From assembly GCF_030915465.1 (NCBI RefSeq), contig NZ_CP133267.1, positions 1,897,001-1,961,000 on the forward strand: a stretch of 64,000 nucleotides of DNA, read 5' to 3'. The translations under genes and the position numbers were made by a program. Each line of letters opens with the position of its first letter. Position 1 is the first letter of the stretch. The notes beneath the pieces were generated by a model. It was given only the letters and a program-made list of their open reading frames with translations. It searched no databases and was not told where the DNA came from. This stretch comes from Neobacillus sp. PS3-34. Lineage in GTDB: Bacteria > Bacillota > Bacilli > Bacillales > Cytobacillaceae. Shown here one piece after another: positions 1-9,871 of the stretch.

Positions 1-680
1 TATATCCAGCTTTTGCTCTATTGTATTGCGCATTTCCTCTGACCAAGGCTCCGCTCCAAGTATTCCGAATTTCAGTGATGTCTCTTTGGGGTTCTTGCCC
101 AGTTCCTCCATGCGCTCAGCTAAATTCAATAAATAAGAAGGGGTACAGCATATTACTGTGGGCTTAAAATCTTCAATAATCGTAATTTGCCGATCTGTAT
201 TCCCCCTGAGACTGGTACCGTTACCATTCCGAGCTCTTCACTTCCATAATGGAGCCCGAGCCCGCCTGTAAATAACCCATAACCATATGCATTATGCAGC
301 ATTTCTCCCGGCTGTCCACCGGAAATGGCAATTGCACGTGCTACAAGCTCGGACCAAATTTTAATATCGCTTTTTGTATACCCTACAACCGTTGCCTTTC
401 CACTGGTACCTGATGAAGCATGAATGCGAATTAATTCGCTTTGGTTAACGGCAAATAAACCGAATGGATAGTGGTCTCTTAAATCTTTTTTTACCGTAAA
501 AGGGAGTCTGGCAATGTCCCTGACGGATTGGATATCTTCGGGTTTTACATCCAGCTCATTAAACTTATTTTTATAAAATGGGACCTTATCATAAACTCTC
601 TTAACGGTTTCTTGAAGTCGTTTCAATTGAAGTTGTTCCATCACCGCTTTGGAAGCGGTTTCAATTTCATGCATGATCAT
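1..680 (-). CDS. paaK: Phenylacetate-CoA ligase, N-terminal part; frame broken and cut by the window edge
   Basis: Adenylate-forming ligase that activates phenylacetate with ATP and CoA, the entry step of aerobic phenylacetate catabolism in the cytosol. The ATG at 680 has AGGGGG about nine bases upstream; the in-frame ATG at 728 has no such site. The family's phosphate-binding motif SSGTSGK is at residues 89-95. The frame is lost in the G5 run at about 201-206. Adding one base there lets the protein continue ([13 protein letters not shown]) to the window edge, so the gene is probably intact in the cell. The last two thirds lie outside the window and no other paa gene is visible. Confidence 0.85.
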
Positions 681-896
681 ATACCAAATCCCCCTCATAA
701 CCATTTTTGATAAGTAAAAGCAAATCAAATGTGACGATTTTTTCCCGATGCGTTACTTTTTCGTTCAGCTATTTACCCCTAAATTTAACTTGGAAATATT
801 CGAATGTCAAATAATTTTTATAAAATTATTTATATTCAGAATTATAAAATTGGGAGGATACTAATTACAGATCCTTGTTTGTAAAATTTGCATTTA

Positions 897-930
897 TAAA
901 AAGCTGCCGAGGGTTTCCCGGCAGCTTTTT
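897..930 (-). terminator. Intrinsic terminator of the sugar-type ABC transporter operon
   Basis: Inverted repeat AAAGCTGCCG / CGGCAGCTTT with a short loop and a T-run on the minus strand, about 50 bases after the permease stop. The rest of the gap up to paaK (681-896) is AT-rich and shows nothing I can name. Confidence 0.85.
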
Positions 931-980
931 CCTGTTTGTTAGTGATTTTTCCTTTAAATTAGACGAGCAATTCAAATTGC

Positions 981-1984
981 TCAATGCTGCTGTTTGTAAT
1001 AAGTAATGGCCAGGGCAAAGGCGAGAACGGCTCCTTTTACGATGTCCATTGCGTAATACGGAACGGACATCATGACGAGCCCGTTTTGCAAAATGCCGAT
1101 TAGCACGGCCCGACAAACGTCCCAATGGCATTCGGTTTTCCTGAACCCAAAACGGAAAAGCCAATGAATGCTGCCGCGACGGAATCCATTAAATAGGGGG
1201 AACCAGCGTTAATTTCCGCTGTCATCACACGGGAGGCAAGGACAATGCCTCCGATTGAAGAAAATAAGGCAGACAATAGATAGGCTAAGGTTTTATAGCG
1301 GTTAACCGGAATTCCCGATAGCCTCGCCGCCTCCTTATTTCCGCCAATCACATACATATAACGCCCATGCTTCGTATAGGTCAAAAAGACATGCACGGTG
1401 AGAACGGCAACGGCCATGATGATAATAATCCATGGTACCTGGCCGATTTTCGCAAAAATCCTGCTGATCAATCCGGCGGATGTGCTGCCATCGGGCATGA
1501 TCATATTTTCTGAAATGGTTGCTCCCTTCGTATAGGTAAGCGCAGTTCCCTGGATAATAAACATCATCGCCAGAGTCATCAGCATATCCGGTATCCGAAG
1601 TTTCAGGATCATAAATGAATTGATTGCCCCGACTACGAGGGAAGCAACGACTGCTGCAAAAATTGCAATAAGGGTATTCTCGGAGAACCAGACAAACATC
1701 GAAATAACAATCGCATTGGATAAAGATGCAACAGAACCTGCAGACAGGTCGAAGCCATCAACAGATAATGAAATGGTTATGCCAATCGCGATAATGGTTA
1801 CAATCGAAATCGATCTTAAAATATTGATAATATTGTCTCCTTGTACAAAGGAAGGGTTTGCCGATGAGAAAATGATAATCAGGACAAAAATGGTTAATAT
1901 CGTGCCGAATTTATATAAAAACTGAAACAATTCGAACGTTTTCTTTGGCGGAGCGTCGTTCTGAAAAGGAATTTTTGCTTCCAT
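981..1984 (-). CDS. Ribose-type ABC transporter permease (RbsC-like), frame broken near its end
   Basis: Membrane subunit of a carbohydrate/nucleoside-type importer of the RbsC/XylH family, with about 8-10 hydrophobic helices and the family phrase SVDGFDLSAGSV. The ATG at 1984 lies just past the stop of the ATPase gene and uses the AGGAGG inside that gene's last codons, so the two are translationally coupled. At 1107-1111 one G is missing (GGGCC where GGGGCC is needed). Restoring it replaces the premature stop after VGPC with AVLIGILQNGLVMMSVPYY and a natural end at 981, giving about 334 residues, the normal family length. Third gene of the operon binding protein, ATPase, permease under a SAM riboswitch. 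Confidence 0.9.
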
Positions 1985-1985
1985 C

Positions 1986-3491
1986 CTATCTGCCTCCTGT
2001 TGAATAATATAAGACCTCTTCCTCGGTAGTTTCGCTGGCTTCAAGTTCCTTAACACTCTCACCGTCATAAAGGACATAGATGCGGTCTGTAATCCCTATA
2101 ATCTCAGAAATCTCGGAGGAAGCATAAATAACGGCCTTTCCTTGCATTGCAAGCCCCGCTATTAGCTCGAAAATGTCCCGTTTGGCCCCAACATCGACTC
2201 CCTTTGTTGGCTCATCGAAAATATAGACATCAGCATCGGCGATTAGCCACTTGCCTATCGCCACTTTTTGCTGGTTACCCCCTGACAGGTTCTGGACCTT
2301 TGTAGCCTCGTCAGGAGTCTTGATGCCAAGGCGCTGAATAAATTCCTTCGCTGTGGCTCTTTCAGACCGGCGGTCCATAAAGCTCATGAAACCTGAAAAC
2401 CTTTTGAGATTCGCTGCAGTCAGATTGGCTGCAACGCTCTCCTGCACTAAAATCCCTTCCTTTCGCCGTTCTTCCGGCACCAGGGCAATTCCGTTTTTCA
2501 CTGCATCATACGGGCTGCCTAGATTCAAATTCTTTCCACGGATTCTGATCATCCCGGAGGTTACTTTAACAGCTCCGAACAAAGCCTTGCATACTTCTGT
2601 CTTTCCAGCACCTACAAGCCCGGCAATGCCGACTATTTCCCCTGCCCTAACTTGAAGGCTGACATTTTTCACTTTGTCCTGGTCATGAAGTTTCGTTACT
2701 TCAAACAGAATTTCCCCCACCCTGCCATTATGGCGAGGAAATTGTTCCTCGAGCGGACGGCCCAGCATATGTTCAATCACGCCGGAAGGAGAAGTGGCTC
2801 CAATCTGTTCACTTACGATAAATTCCCCGTTTCGCATGATGGTGATTTCATCACAGATTTCAAAAATTTCCGGCATCCTGTGTGAAATAAAAATGATCCC
2901 TACGTTTCTGTTTTTTAAATTCCTGACGATTCGAAACAGCTCAATCGTTTCGTTATGGCTTAACGGAGCTGTTGGCTCATCCAATATCAAAAAGCGGCAA
3001 TCGCTTGAAAGAGCCCTCGCAATGAGAACCAGCTGCTTTTCTGCAAGTGTCAATTCAATTGCCAGCTTTGTTACAGGAATTTTCACATTCATGCTTGCCA
3101 GGATTTCAGCAGCTTTTGAATAGATATTCTTCCAACGTATCCACTGCTTGGTTCCCATTCGCTGAACTGTTTCATTAAGCATAATATTCTCTGCGACTGT
3201 CAGTGAAGGGATGATCGCAGTATCAACTTCCTGATAGACAATCTGGATGCCGTTTTCCTGGGCGGAGCTTGGGGAACGCATCGCGAGCTCACGGCCATCC
3301 AGTAAAATGGTTCCAGTATAGTGGCTATACGCACCGGCAAGGACCTTCATCAGTGTCGATTTCCCTGCACCATTAGCTCCGATTAGTGCATGAACTTTCC
3401 CTGTAACAGCCGTAAAGCTTACATTATCCAGGGCTTTCACACCCGGAAACTCGATTGAGATTTCTTTCATTTCAAGTATTGCTCCCGCCAA
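1986..3491 (-). CDS. Ribose-type ABC transporter ATP-binding protein with two NBDs (RbsA-like)
   Basis: Cytoplasmic ATPase that powers sugar-type import. It has two nucleotide-binding domains in one chain. The first has Walker A GANGAGKST and LILDEPTAPLS with a degenerate signature (LTLAEKQL). The second has the shortened Walker A GLVGAGKTE, the signature LSGGNQQKV and IFDEPTKGVD. This asymmetry is typical of RbsA/MglA proteins. I chose TTG at 3491 because AAGGAGG sits seven bases before it; a GTG at 3524 in the same frame has no good site. About 501 residues, intact. It follows the binding-protein gene after an intercistronic hairpin. Confidence 0.92.
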   Translation of the reverse strand: MAGAILEMKEISIEFPGVKALDNVSFTAVTGKVHALIGANGAGKSTLMKVLAGAYSHYTGTILLDGRELAMRSPSSAQENGIQIVYQEVDTAIIPSLTVAENIMLNETVQRMGTKQWIRWKNIYSKAAEILASMNVKIPVTKLAIELTLAEKQLVLIARALSSDCRFLILDEPTAPLSHNETIELFRIVRNLKNRNVGIIFISHRMPEIFEICDEITIMRNGEFIVSEQIGATSPSGVIEHMLGRPLEEQFPRHNGRVGEILFEVTKLHDQDKVKNVSLQVRAGEIVGIAGLVGAGKTEVCKALFGAVKVTSGMIRIRGKNLNLGSPYDAVKNGIALVPEERRKEGILVQESVAANLTAANLKRFSGFMSFMDRRSERATAKEFIQRLGIKTPDEATKVQNLSGGNQQKVAIGKWLIADADVYIFDEPTKGVDVGAKRDIFELIAGLAMQGKAVIYASSEISEIIGITDRIYVLYDGESVKELEASETTEEEVLYYSTGGR

Positions 3492-3571
3492 GTCGTATCC
3501 TCCTTCCTGGTTTTCCTTTATCACACTTGCTTAAAAACAACAGTGCCAGTTTCTTTATAGACTGTTACCCT

Positions 3572-3606
3572 CAAAAGCAGACACTCTTCCAAAAGAAAGT
3601 GCCTGC
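3572..3606 (-). terminator. Intercistronic hairpin between binding-protein and ATPase genes
   Basis: Stem GCAGGCACTTTC pairs imperfectly with the following GAGTGTCTGC and is followed by TTTTG on the minus strand. Such hairpins often stabilise the binding-protein mRNA or lower read-through into the transporter genes. The first is inference from position. Confidence 0.55.
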
Positions 3607-3614
3607 TCCCAGGA

Positions 3615-4730
3615 TTACTTTTTATAATGTTTCTTTAATGTCTTCATCCAGTCTTCATCAAATGCATCCGATTTGCCCCAGCCATCGACGATATTCGCAA
3701 GGTTTACCATATTTACAGGTTCTTTGGATTTTTGAAGCTGTTCCTGTGAAATAAGGGAAGCTTCCAAATCATATTTTTGTGGTGTTTCCTCACCGGCAAG
3801 CTTTTTAGCAAGAAGGCGGATGTCCACTGAACCGATCAGTTTCGGGTCAACTGCTGCTGTGTATTTCCATGAGCTTTCTTTTCGCTGGATTTCCTGGAGA
3901 TCTGCATTCGATACGTCAATTCCATAAATCTTGATCTCATCGCGGCCAGCTTCTTTAATGGCACGGGCGGCACCAATAGCGAATGCGTCCCAAGTGGCAA
4001 AGATCGCATCAATTTCACCTTTTTTATGTTTGTTCAGCATTGCTGCCACTGCATTTTGTGTCTGTGTGCTCGTATCCGCAGCCGCAACACCGAATCGCTC
4101 TACTTCGTTGATTCCAGGATTGGCCTTAAGGGTTTCCTGATAGATTTTGTTCCTTCTGACCATTGGCGGGAATCCGTCAACCCAGAGGTAGACAATATTC
4201 GCTTTGCCATTATGGTCTTTCACAAGCTGGTCAAGCGAAAGCTTCGCGAGTGCTTCATCGTCCTGTGAAGTCAGCGTAACGCCTTCCAGATTTGCAATAT
4301 CAGGATTGGAGTCGAATGTTACAACTTTTTTGCCTGCATCAACGATTTTTTTGACGTCATTGACGGTTGCTGCGTCATCGCCGTGCGAAATCACGAAACC
4401 ATCATAATCCTGTTGAAGCGCCTGATTGATTGCATCATGGAATTTCGCTGTATCGCCATTGGCTGTGAAAATATCCACCTGGAATCCAAGGGATTCCCCT
4501 TCCTGTTTTGCGCCAGCCAGGAATTGGGCAGTATGGTCATCGCCGCCAATTTTTCGGATGACCTTTATTTTTACTGGGTCTCCCTTAGAAAAACGTGCTG
4601 GTACACCTTCAAGGGAAACGTTAGGATTTCCCTTCACAGTCTTCGAATCTCCGCCCGATGAACAGCCTGTCAGCAAAAGTGTCGCGGCAACCGCAGATAC
4701 AAATGCATTTCTCCAAATCTTTTTTCTCAT
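3615..4730 (-). CDS. Sugar-type ABC transporter substrate-binding lipoprotein (RbsB/XylF-like)
   Basis: Extracytoplasmic solute receptor of the periplasmic-binding-protein I fold, anchored by a lipid. The N-terminus has KK, a hydrophobic stretch and the lipobox LLTGC (Cys about residue 23). Family phrases include QDYDGFVISHGDD, VVTFDSN and IDAIFATWDAFAIGAARA. 371 residues, intact, ATG at 4730 with AAGGGGG upstream. The family binds ribose, xylose, galactose, autoinducer-2 or nucleoside-derived pentoses. The SAM-I riboswitch in front makes a sulfur-linked pentose such as 5-methylthioribose a reasonable candidate, but the sequence alone does not decide the ligand. Confidence 0.9.
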   Translation of the reverse strand: MRKKIWRNAFVSAVAATLLLTGCSSGGDSKTVKGNPNVSLEGVPARFSKGDPVKIKVIRKIGGDDHTAQFLAGAKQEGESLGFQVDIFTANGDTAKFHDAINQALQQDYDGFVISHGDDAATVNDVKKIVDAGKKVVTFDSNPDIANLEGVTLTSQDDEALAKLSLDQLVKDHNGKANIVYLWVDGFPPMVRRNKIYQETLKANPGINEVERFGVAAADTSTQTQNAVAAMLNKHKKGEIDAIFATWDAFAIGAARAIKEAGRDEIKIYGIDVSNADLQEIQRKESSWKYTAAVDPKLIGSVDIRLLAKKLAGEETPQKYDLEASLISQEQLQKSKEPVNMVNLANIVDGWGKSDAFDEDWMKTLKKHYKK

Positions 4731-4804
4731 TTCTTTATTTCCCCCTTATGTTTTGCTGAAAATGATTCCTACTTTTCTTCTTAAAAAGTCCCCCTACAAA
4801 AACA

Positions 4805-4960
4805 AAAAAACCTCTCAAGAAAAGAGAGGTTTCATCACAAAGTGGCTTATCCTCTCTTATCTGTCAAAACTTTACGTTTTGCAGGATTTAGCACCAATTC
4901 CTAATGGAACGGTTGCTGGGCATCGTCGGGCCAGTCCCTCCGCCACTCTTGATAAGAGAA
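4805..4960 (-). promoter_or_regulatory. SAM-I (S-box) riboswitch with terminator, controlling the sugar-type ABC operon
   Basis: On the minus strand the P1 helix pairs CTCTTATC (4951-4958) with GATAAGAG (4852-4861). Between them lie S-box hallmarks: GAGGGACTGGCCC, GATGCCCAGCAACC and GGTGCTAAATCC. Downstream, at 4809-4833, AACCTCTC and GAGAGGTT form a terminator followed by a T-run; it overlaps the 3' side of P1, as in S-box expression platforms. Known role: SAM binding favours termination, so the operon should be on when methionine/SAM is low. Confidence 0.95.
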
Positions 4961-4996
4961 CGCAATATTAGATTAACGTTTTAAAGTATAGACATT

Positions 4997-5025
4997 ACTT
5001 TAATACCCAATCTTCGCATTGTCAA
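4997..5025 (-). promoter_or_regulatory. Sigma-A-type promoter of the SAM-riboswitch operon
   Basis: Minus strand -35 TTGACA (5020-5025), 17-base spacer, -10 TAAAGT (4997-5002), about 40 bases before the start of the aptamer. Confidence 0.6.
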
Positions 5026-5082
5026 TATAATTTAAAGAATTTATAAAACTTTCTAAATAAACAATTTCCTCAACAAACAAAA

Positions 5083-5112
5083 AAAGAGGAGAGATTTTAC
5101 CCTCTCCTCTTT
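5083..5112 (-). terminator. Intrinsic terminator of the MFS exporter gene
   Basis: AAAGAGGAGAG / CTCTCCTCTTT stem followed by a T-run on the minus strand, 25 bases after the exporter stop codon. Confidence 0.85.
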
Positions 5113-5137
5113 CCTATTTTTATGAATTTTTTTCTTA

Positions 5138-6669
5138 TCAGCCAGCCAATACATTCTTAACTTTTTTGCCTGTTGGCATTCCTTCTGTTTCTTCTGCTCT
5201 TTTTGCCCGTTTGATAAAGAATGCAAGAATGAGCGCAACCGCTGTAATTCCCGCTGCAATTACGAAAGAATCGTTAATGCCTTCGAGCATGGCTTTCATC
5301 GCAATTTGATGTTTCATCTCAGCTATTGCAGCCTCTGACGGTTTGCTAGCGATATTTTTCATGCCACTCATGGCACTTTCAGCCAATTCTCCGGCATGAG
5401 TTTTCGTACGGTTCGTCATAATGGTGACAAGCAACGCTGTTCCAATGGCCCTGCTACCTGGTTTAATGTATTGTTCATGGCTGTGCCATGAGGATAAAAT
5501 TGTTTCGGCAATTGGTTTAGCCCGTTTGTTGAAACTGGCATCATAACCATCGACATGCCCAACATCCGCACTGAGTACAATAGAATCAAATGTGAATAGC
5601 TAGTAGTTAGTTCTAACTTACTGAATCCATAAGTAGTTACTACCATAATGGTTAAGCCGATTAATGCTAATATACGTCCGCCAAACTTATCAAACAATTT
5701 TCCATTGATTGGGGACATGATTGCCATCAGAATCGCTCCTGGCATCAGCAAGAGCCCCGCGTCCATTGGAGATATTCCACGGAGGGTTTGAACATAGATG
5801 GGAAGAAGCAGCATACCTGAAAACAAAGCCATATTTACAACCATCGCAATAACAGACGATAATGCAAACATCGGATATTTATAGATTTTAAAATTCAGCA
5901 AAGGCTCTTCCAGCTTCATCTGCCTTAAAATAAACCAGACTAACGAAACCACCCCAACAGAAATCGTTCCATATACATATGGGCTGTCCCAGCCTTTACT
6001 GCCGGCAGAACTGAATCCATAAAGAATGCCTCCAAAACCTGCACTCGATAAGAGAAGCGAAAATAGATCAAGACGAAGATTTACTTTTTCCTTTTTATCT
6101 TTAAGCATGAAAAAGCCAACCATTAGAACGATGATGGCAATTGGTGTTACAAAGTGGAAAAGCATTCTCCAGTCATAATGTTCAATAATCCAACCCGATA
6201 AAGTTGGGCCAATAGCTGGTGCAAACATTAGAATTAAACCGAAAACACCCATTGCTGCTCCCCTTTTCTCAATCGGGAAGCTTACAAGCATGACATTCAT
6301 TAATAGTGGCATCAAGATTGCTGAACCGGAGGCCTGCAGCATCCTGCCTGCTAATAGCAAAGGAAACACATGGGCAACACCTGCGATAACGGTTCCGATT
6401 GTAAATAAACTCATTGCTGCCAGGAATAAATGGCGCACAGAATATTTTTGAATCAAGTATGCTGTTGTCGGAATCAAAATTCCGTTTACCAGCATAAAAC
6501 CAGTTGTCAGCCATTGAACTGTCGCTGCTTCCACCTTCAAATCCTTCATAATTGAAGGTAGTGCGATATTTAATAATGTATTATTTAAAAATGCAATAAA
6601 CGCACCGATCATTAAAACGGCGATAATTCCGTACGGCGGACGATCATGCTTTTTTATCGATTGTTCCAA
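5138..6669 (-). CDS. MFS multidrug exporter, DHA2 (EmrB/QacA) family, frame broken near 3' end
   Basis: Proton-coupled drug exporter of the inner membrane with about 14 predicted helices. Visible family motifs are LNNTLLNIALPSI in helix 1, TVQWLTTGFML in helix 2 and the motif-C-like GVFGLILMFAPAIGP. The TTG start at 6669 has AGGGGG before it. At 5447-5451 one G is missing (GGGCC for GGGGCC); restoring it gives NQVAGAIGTALLVTIMTNRT and joins the last 100 residues, about 510 in all. It diverges from a TetR-family gene, the usual arrangement for a regulator and its efflux target, similar to lmrA/lmrB of B. subtilis. The drug is unknown. Confidence 0.88.
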
Positions 6670-6702
6670 TTAACTTCCCCCTATATACATTAAGTTCATT
6701 AT

Positions 6703-6740
6703 TTTATACCAGCGTTACACATAGACTATATCTTATACCA
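6703..6740. promoter_or_regulatory. Direct repeat TTATACCA, possible operator between exporter and TetR genes
   Basis: TTTATACCA at 6703-6711 and CTTATACCA at 6732-6740 start 29 bases apart upstream of the exporter. It might be bound by the divergent TetR protein, but TetR operators are usually palindromic, so this is only a suggestion. Confidence 0.25.
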
Positions 6741-6785
6741 CCGGTTCAAATATATCAATAGAAAAATTCCTCTTTTTTTGTAGGT

Positions 6786-6814
6786 TTGTATTAATGATAA
6801 AAGTAATGTACTAT
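6786..6814 (+). promoter_or_regulatory. Possible promoter of the TetR gene
   Basis: TTGTAT (6786-6791), 17-base spacer, TACTAT (6809-6814), 42 bases before the tetR start. Both boxes are imperfect. Confidence 0.4.
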
Positions 6815-6855
6815 GTTATTTAGACAGGCAGTCCAACTAAATTTAAGGTGATAAT

Positions 6856-7754
6856 ATGAACACTAGGAAACAGCATGTCATAAAAATGGCACATCAACTT
6901 TTTATTGAAAAAGGTTTTCAAGCTACGTCTATTCAAGATATTTTGGAGTATAGCGGAATTTCGAAAGGGACATTTTATAATTATTTTTCATCCAAGAACG
7001 AATTATTGATGGCCCTTTTTAACACACTTATCAAAAAGATGGAAAAGGACCGGAATGAATTGCTCATTGGCCAGAACCCTTCTGATATAGACATTTTTAT
7101 TAAACAAATTGAATTGCAAATAACGTCTAATAGAACAAATAAGTTAATTTCTCTTTTTGAAGAAGTCGTTTTTTCCAATGATTTGGAACTAAGGGAGTTT
7201 ATAAAAAAAGTTCAATTGAAGATGATTGGCTGGCTTTACCAGCGGTTTATAGATATTTTCGGTGAAAATCACAAACCCTATTTGTTAGATTGTGCGGTCA
7301 TGTTTCAGGGAGTTTTACAGTATAATCTAAAATATAATGCAATTGCATATGGATCGATTTTCAACATCCAGAAAATAGTCCGTTATAGTGTAAAGCGGGT
7401 CATCCAGATGGTTGCCGAGGTGGAAGAAGCTGGCGATTACTTATTACAGCCCGAGCTTTTAGACAACTGGCTCCCAAATTGTAAAAAAACTGGCCAGCGT
7501 TTCACCAGAAGCTTCAGTATACTGTTTTAGAATTGAAAAAAGGCTTAAGTCAACATGAAGAAAAGTCAAAATACATCGAGCTATTGGACTTTATTCATGA
7601 CGAACTGCTTCACTCAAAAGAACCTCGCAAATTTTTGATTGAATGTTCTCTTAAATCTTTGAAAACAAGCCACCTATTTTGTAACGAAAAAGAACTTCAA
7701 AAGCTCGAACAGCTGTTAGCTAATTATTTTATGGAATTAGAGACAGCCGATTAA
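6856..7754 (+). CDS. TetR/AcrR family transcriptional regulator, frame broken
   Basis: The N-terminal helix-turn-helix reads TSIQDILEYSGISKGTFYNYF, the TetR DNA-binding signature; the remainder is a ligand-binding domain. It probably represses the divergent exporter and itself. The frame is lost at 7483-7494 (AAAAAAACTGGCC). One extra A or one extra G fuses the first 210 residues to the downstream 73-residue part (QYTVLELKKGLSQHEEKSK), about 299 residues in all, long for the family but known in Bacillus. ATG at 6856 follows AAGGTG. Confidence 0.85.
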
Positions 7755-7783
7755 TAATATAATTCGATCTTCATCAACAATAT

Positions 7784-7820
7784 AAAAAGGCAACGACCAA
7801 TGCGGTCAGTTGCCTTTTTT
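7784..7820 (+). terminator. Intrinsic terminator of the TetR gene
   Basis: AAAAAGGCAAC-GACC pairs with GGTC-A-GTTGCCTTTTTT, 30 bases after the regulator's stop. Confidence 0.85.
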
Positions 7821-7825
7821 ATCGT

Positions 7826-8055
7826 CTAGGAAAGTATAATATTAAATGATGTGGAAAACTTCTACAAGTTGTATTAATCTAGCTCCACAAGGAACGCTTC
7901 GGCAGCATATACTTCGCACGAAGAAAAAGCGATAGCTTTTTCGAGGAGCTCCCAGCCCCTCGGGGTCATAAGCCAAATCACTCCAGAAATCAGGATTTCC
8001 TGCGTGATTCGTCTTATGCCTGTCGGGGCTAACCAGGGCGCTTGCGCCTTTTGTT
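7826..8055 (-). repeat. Modular palindromic intergenic repeat, copy 1 (reverse orientation)
   Basis: Fills the gap between the TetR terminator and the rocB stop. It shares long stretches with 18827-19225, 54927-55090 and 55319-55404, including AGCCCCGACAGGCATAAG, GTGATTTGGCTTATGACC, GGAGCTAGA and TAATACAACTT. The core is self-complementary (AGCCCC with GGGGCT, GGCATAAG with CTTATGACC, GAATCAC with GTGATT). The inserted module ACAAGGAACGCTTCGG plus GAAAAAGCGATAGCTTTTTC recurs in the other copies. No reading frame. Probably a dispersed MITE- or REP-like repeat. Confidence 0.75.
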
Positions 8056-8057
8056 CT

Positions 8058-9706
8058 TTATTTTAATAAATTTTGAATAACGGAGTATGTCAGATTCGGC
8101 ACCACTTCAAGGGAATACGTCATTTCCATTCTTTCCAGCTTTTTATGTGCATCCACTCCGTAAGGCCCAATGTTAATAACAGGAACATTTATGTCCCGGA
8201 TGTCTTGAAACTCTACAAAATGCTTCGTGCCCCATCCAGGATTATTTTTGGATACTGCATTAATCCCTTCTTCGTCATCACTTAAAGCAACGAAACTCAT
8301 ATCAGAGATATACGGGAAGAAGTTTCGTGTCACAATCGGATATTGATAATGGGGCTGTATTGTTTTTACAGCCTCATCCAATGCCTCGATAAATGCTTGT
8401 TCATCCTTTGTCTTTCCGGTCAATTCAATCCTCGGAGAATAAAGTGATGAATAGAAAAGTATAATGGCTGGGTTTTTGTCCTTCATCCATTTCCATGCTT
8501 CTTCCACTACTCTTGCCGCATACATTCGTGAGTCCAACTCGATAGCTTGTAAAAGTTCTTCTTTAAAATGATCCATATGGGCAATGTACCTATCGCCATT
8601 TTCCTGAATCAGCAATTCATCCATTTCTTCATAGGTAAAAACCCTTGGCTGCCAGGGGCCTTAGTATACGGCTCCCCACTCATGGAACTATACTGTTTAT
8701 ATCTTTCATCGAAGGTACGAAGAGCATTCTCAAATGAGATATATGCTTGCTCCTTTAACTTTGCTAACACGTCCTTCGGAGACCAGGAGTGGATGAAAAA
8801 GTTATAATAGACATAGGCTGATAATGCTGTTTGAACGGTATAAGACGGTTTTAAATCTGTTTGTTTTAAAGATACTGGAGGAACAGTGGTTTCCCCAAAA
8901 GCCTCGTTACAAAGCTCTGGATTGTAATCGATTTGTTTTGTCAGCTCCGCAGCGATAAAATTCGGATCGAGTCCTTCAAAGCAAGATCCGACATGAGTTT
9001 CTGCACCCGTTATAAAAAATGAAGGAAGAAGCTTTCCTACTGTTCCTTTATAGATATAACGATTTTCATCACCAGCATAGCGGGGCGAAACAAAATCAGC
9101 ATTAATTGCCGCAACGTATTCAAAACCCTGCTCTTCCTTCCAGCTTTTCAACACCTTCAAAGCTGAAAGTACCCCATGAGAGCTATCCTCTTCATCACAC
9201 TCTGCCAAAAGGACGATGTTTCCATCCAATTCCTCTGGATGCTCTGAATAATATTTTAATAGATATAAGTGGCTGGCAACGCCGCTTTTCATATCAAGGA
9301 CGCCCCTTCCAAACATCCAGTCTCCCGAGTCTAAATGCTCTATTGCAGAAGCAGGAAGGTCCTCCTTTTTTAAAGCTTCCATCAATTCATCAGGAAAACA
9401 CGCAATATCTTTTAATTGATTAAAATCATCCGTTCCGACAGTATCAATATGCCCCATTAGGATGACAGTTCGATTGCTATTTCCTTTTGTTCCTTTTACA
9501 TAAGCCAAAACATTATATCTTTCCACATGATCGTGTAAGGTTTTTTCTATCACTACTTGCGAAGGATTCGCAGCAAAATAGGGAAATGAAGAAATTAACG
9601 TGTTTAAAGAATGGGCAATCACCTTTTCTCCATCTGTGTTTACAATACTTTCAATATTAACGAGTTGCTTGGTGAATGCCAGCACATCCTCACGGCATTG
9701 CAGCAT
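8058..9706 (-). CDS. rocB: RocB-like M20 family metallopeptidase (arginine utilisation), frame broken
   Basis: Cytosolic zinc-dependent amidohydrolase of the M20 family, named after RocB of the arginine/ornithine operon, whose exact substrate is not settled. Metal-site motifs are MGHIDTV near residue 92, GRGVLDMKSGVA and LAECDEEDSSHG. ATG at 9706 with AAGGGGC upstream. At 8653-8660 one base is missing in the GGGGCC run. Restoring it gives KAPWQPRVFTYEEMDELL and joins the 188-residue C-terminal part, about 549 residues, the normal RocB length. It stands alone here; rocA is at 55.4 kb. Confidence 0.87.
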
Positions 9707-9813
9707 ATTTCCAGCCCCTTTTTCTAGTAAAATGGTATTTTAGAAAAATGTATATCAATTTATAAATCCCCGTCAAGCATTTAATTTAAAATTAAAAAAA
9801 TGCATAATTATTA

Positions 9814-9842
9814 TTGTCATTGTAATATTATTTATATATAAT
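9814..9842 (+). promoter_or_regulatory. Promoter of the lysine-riboswitch operon
   Basis: -35 TTGTCA (9814-9819), 17-base spacer, consensus -10 TATAAT (9837-9842), about 30 bases before the riboswitch. Confidence 0.65.
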
Positions 9843-9871
9843 AAAAATTGTTTTTAAAAACCAAATATAAA

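Noticed and set aside
4426..4971. 181-codon plus-strand frame opposite the binding-protein gene
   Set aside because: Shadow of the binding-protein gene and of the SAM riboswitch on the other strand.
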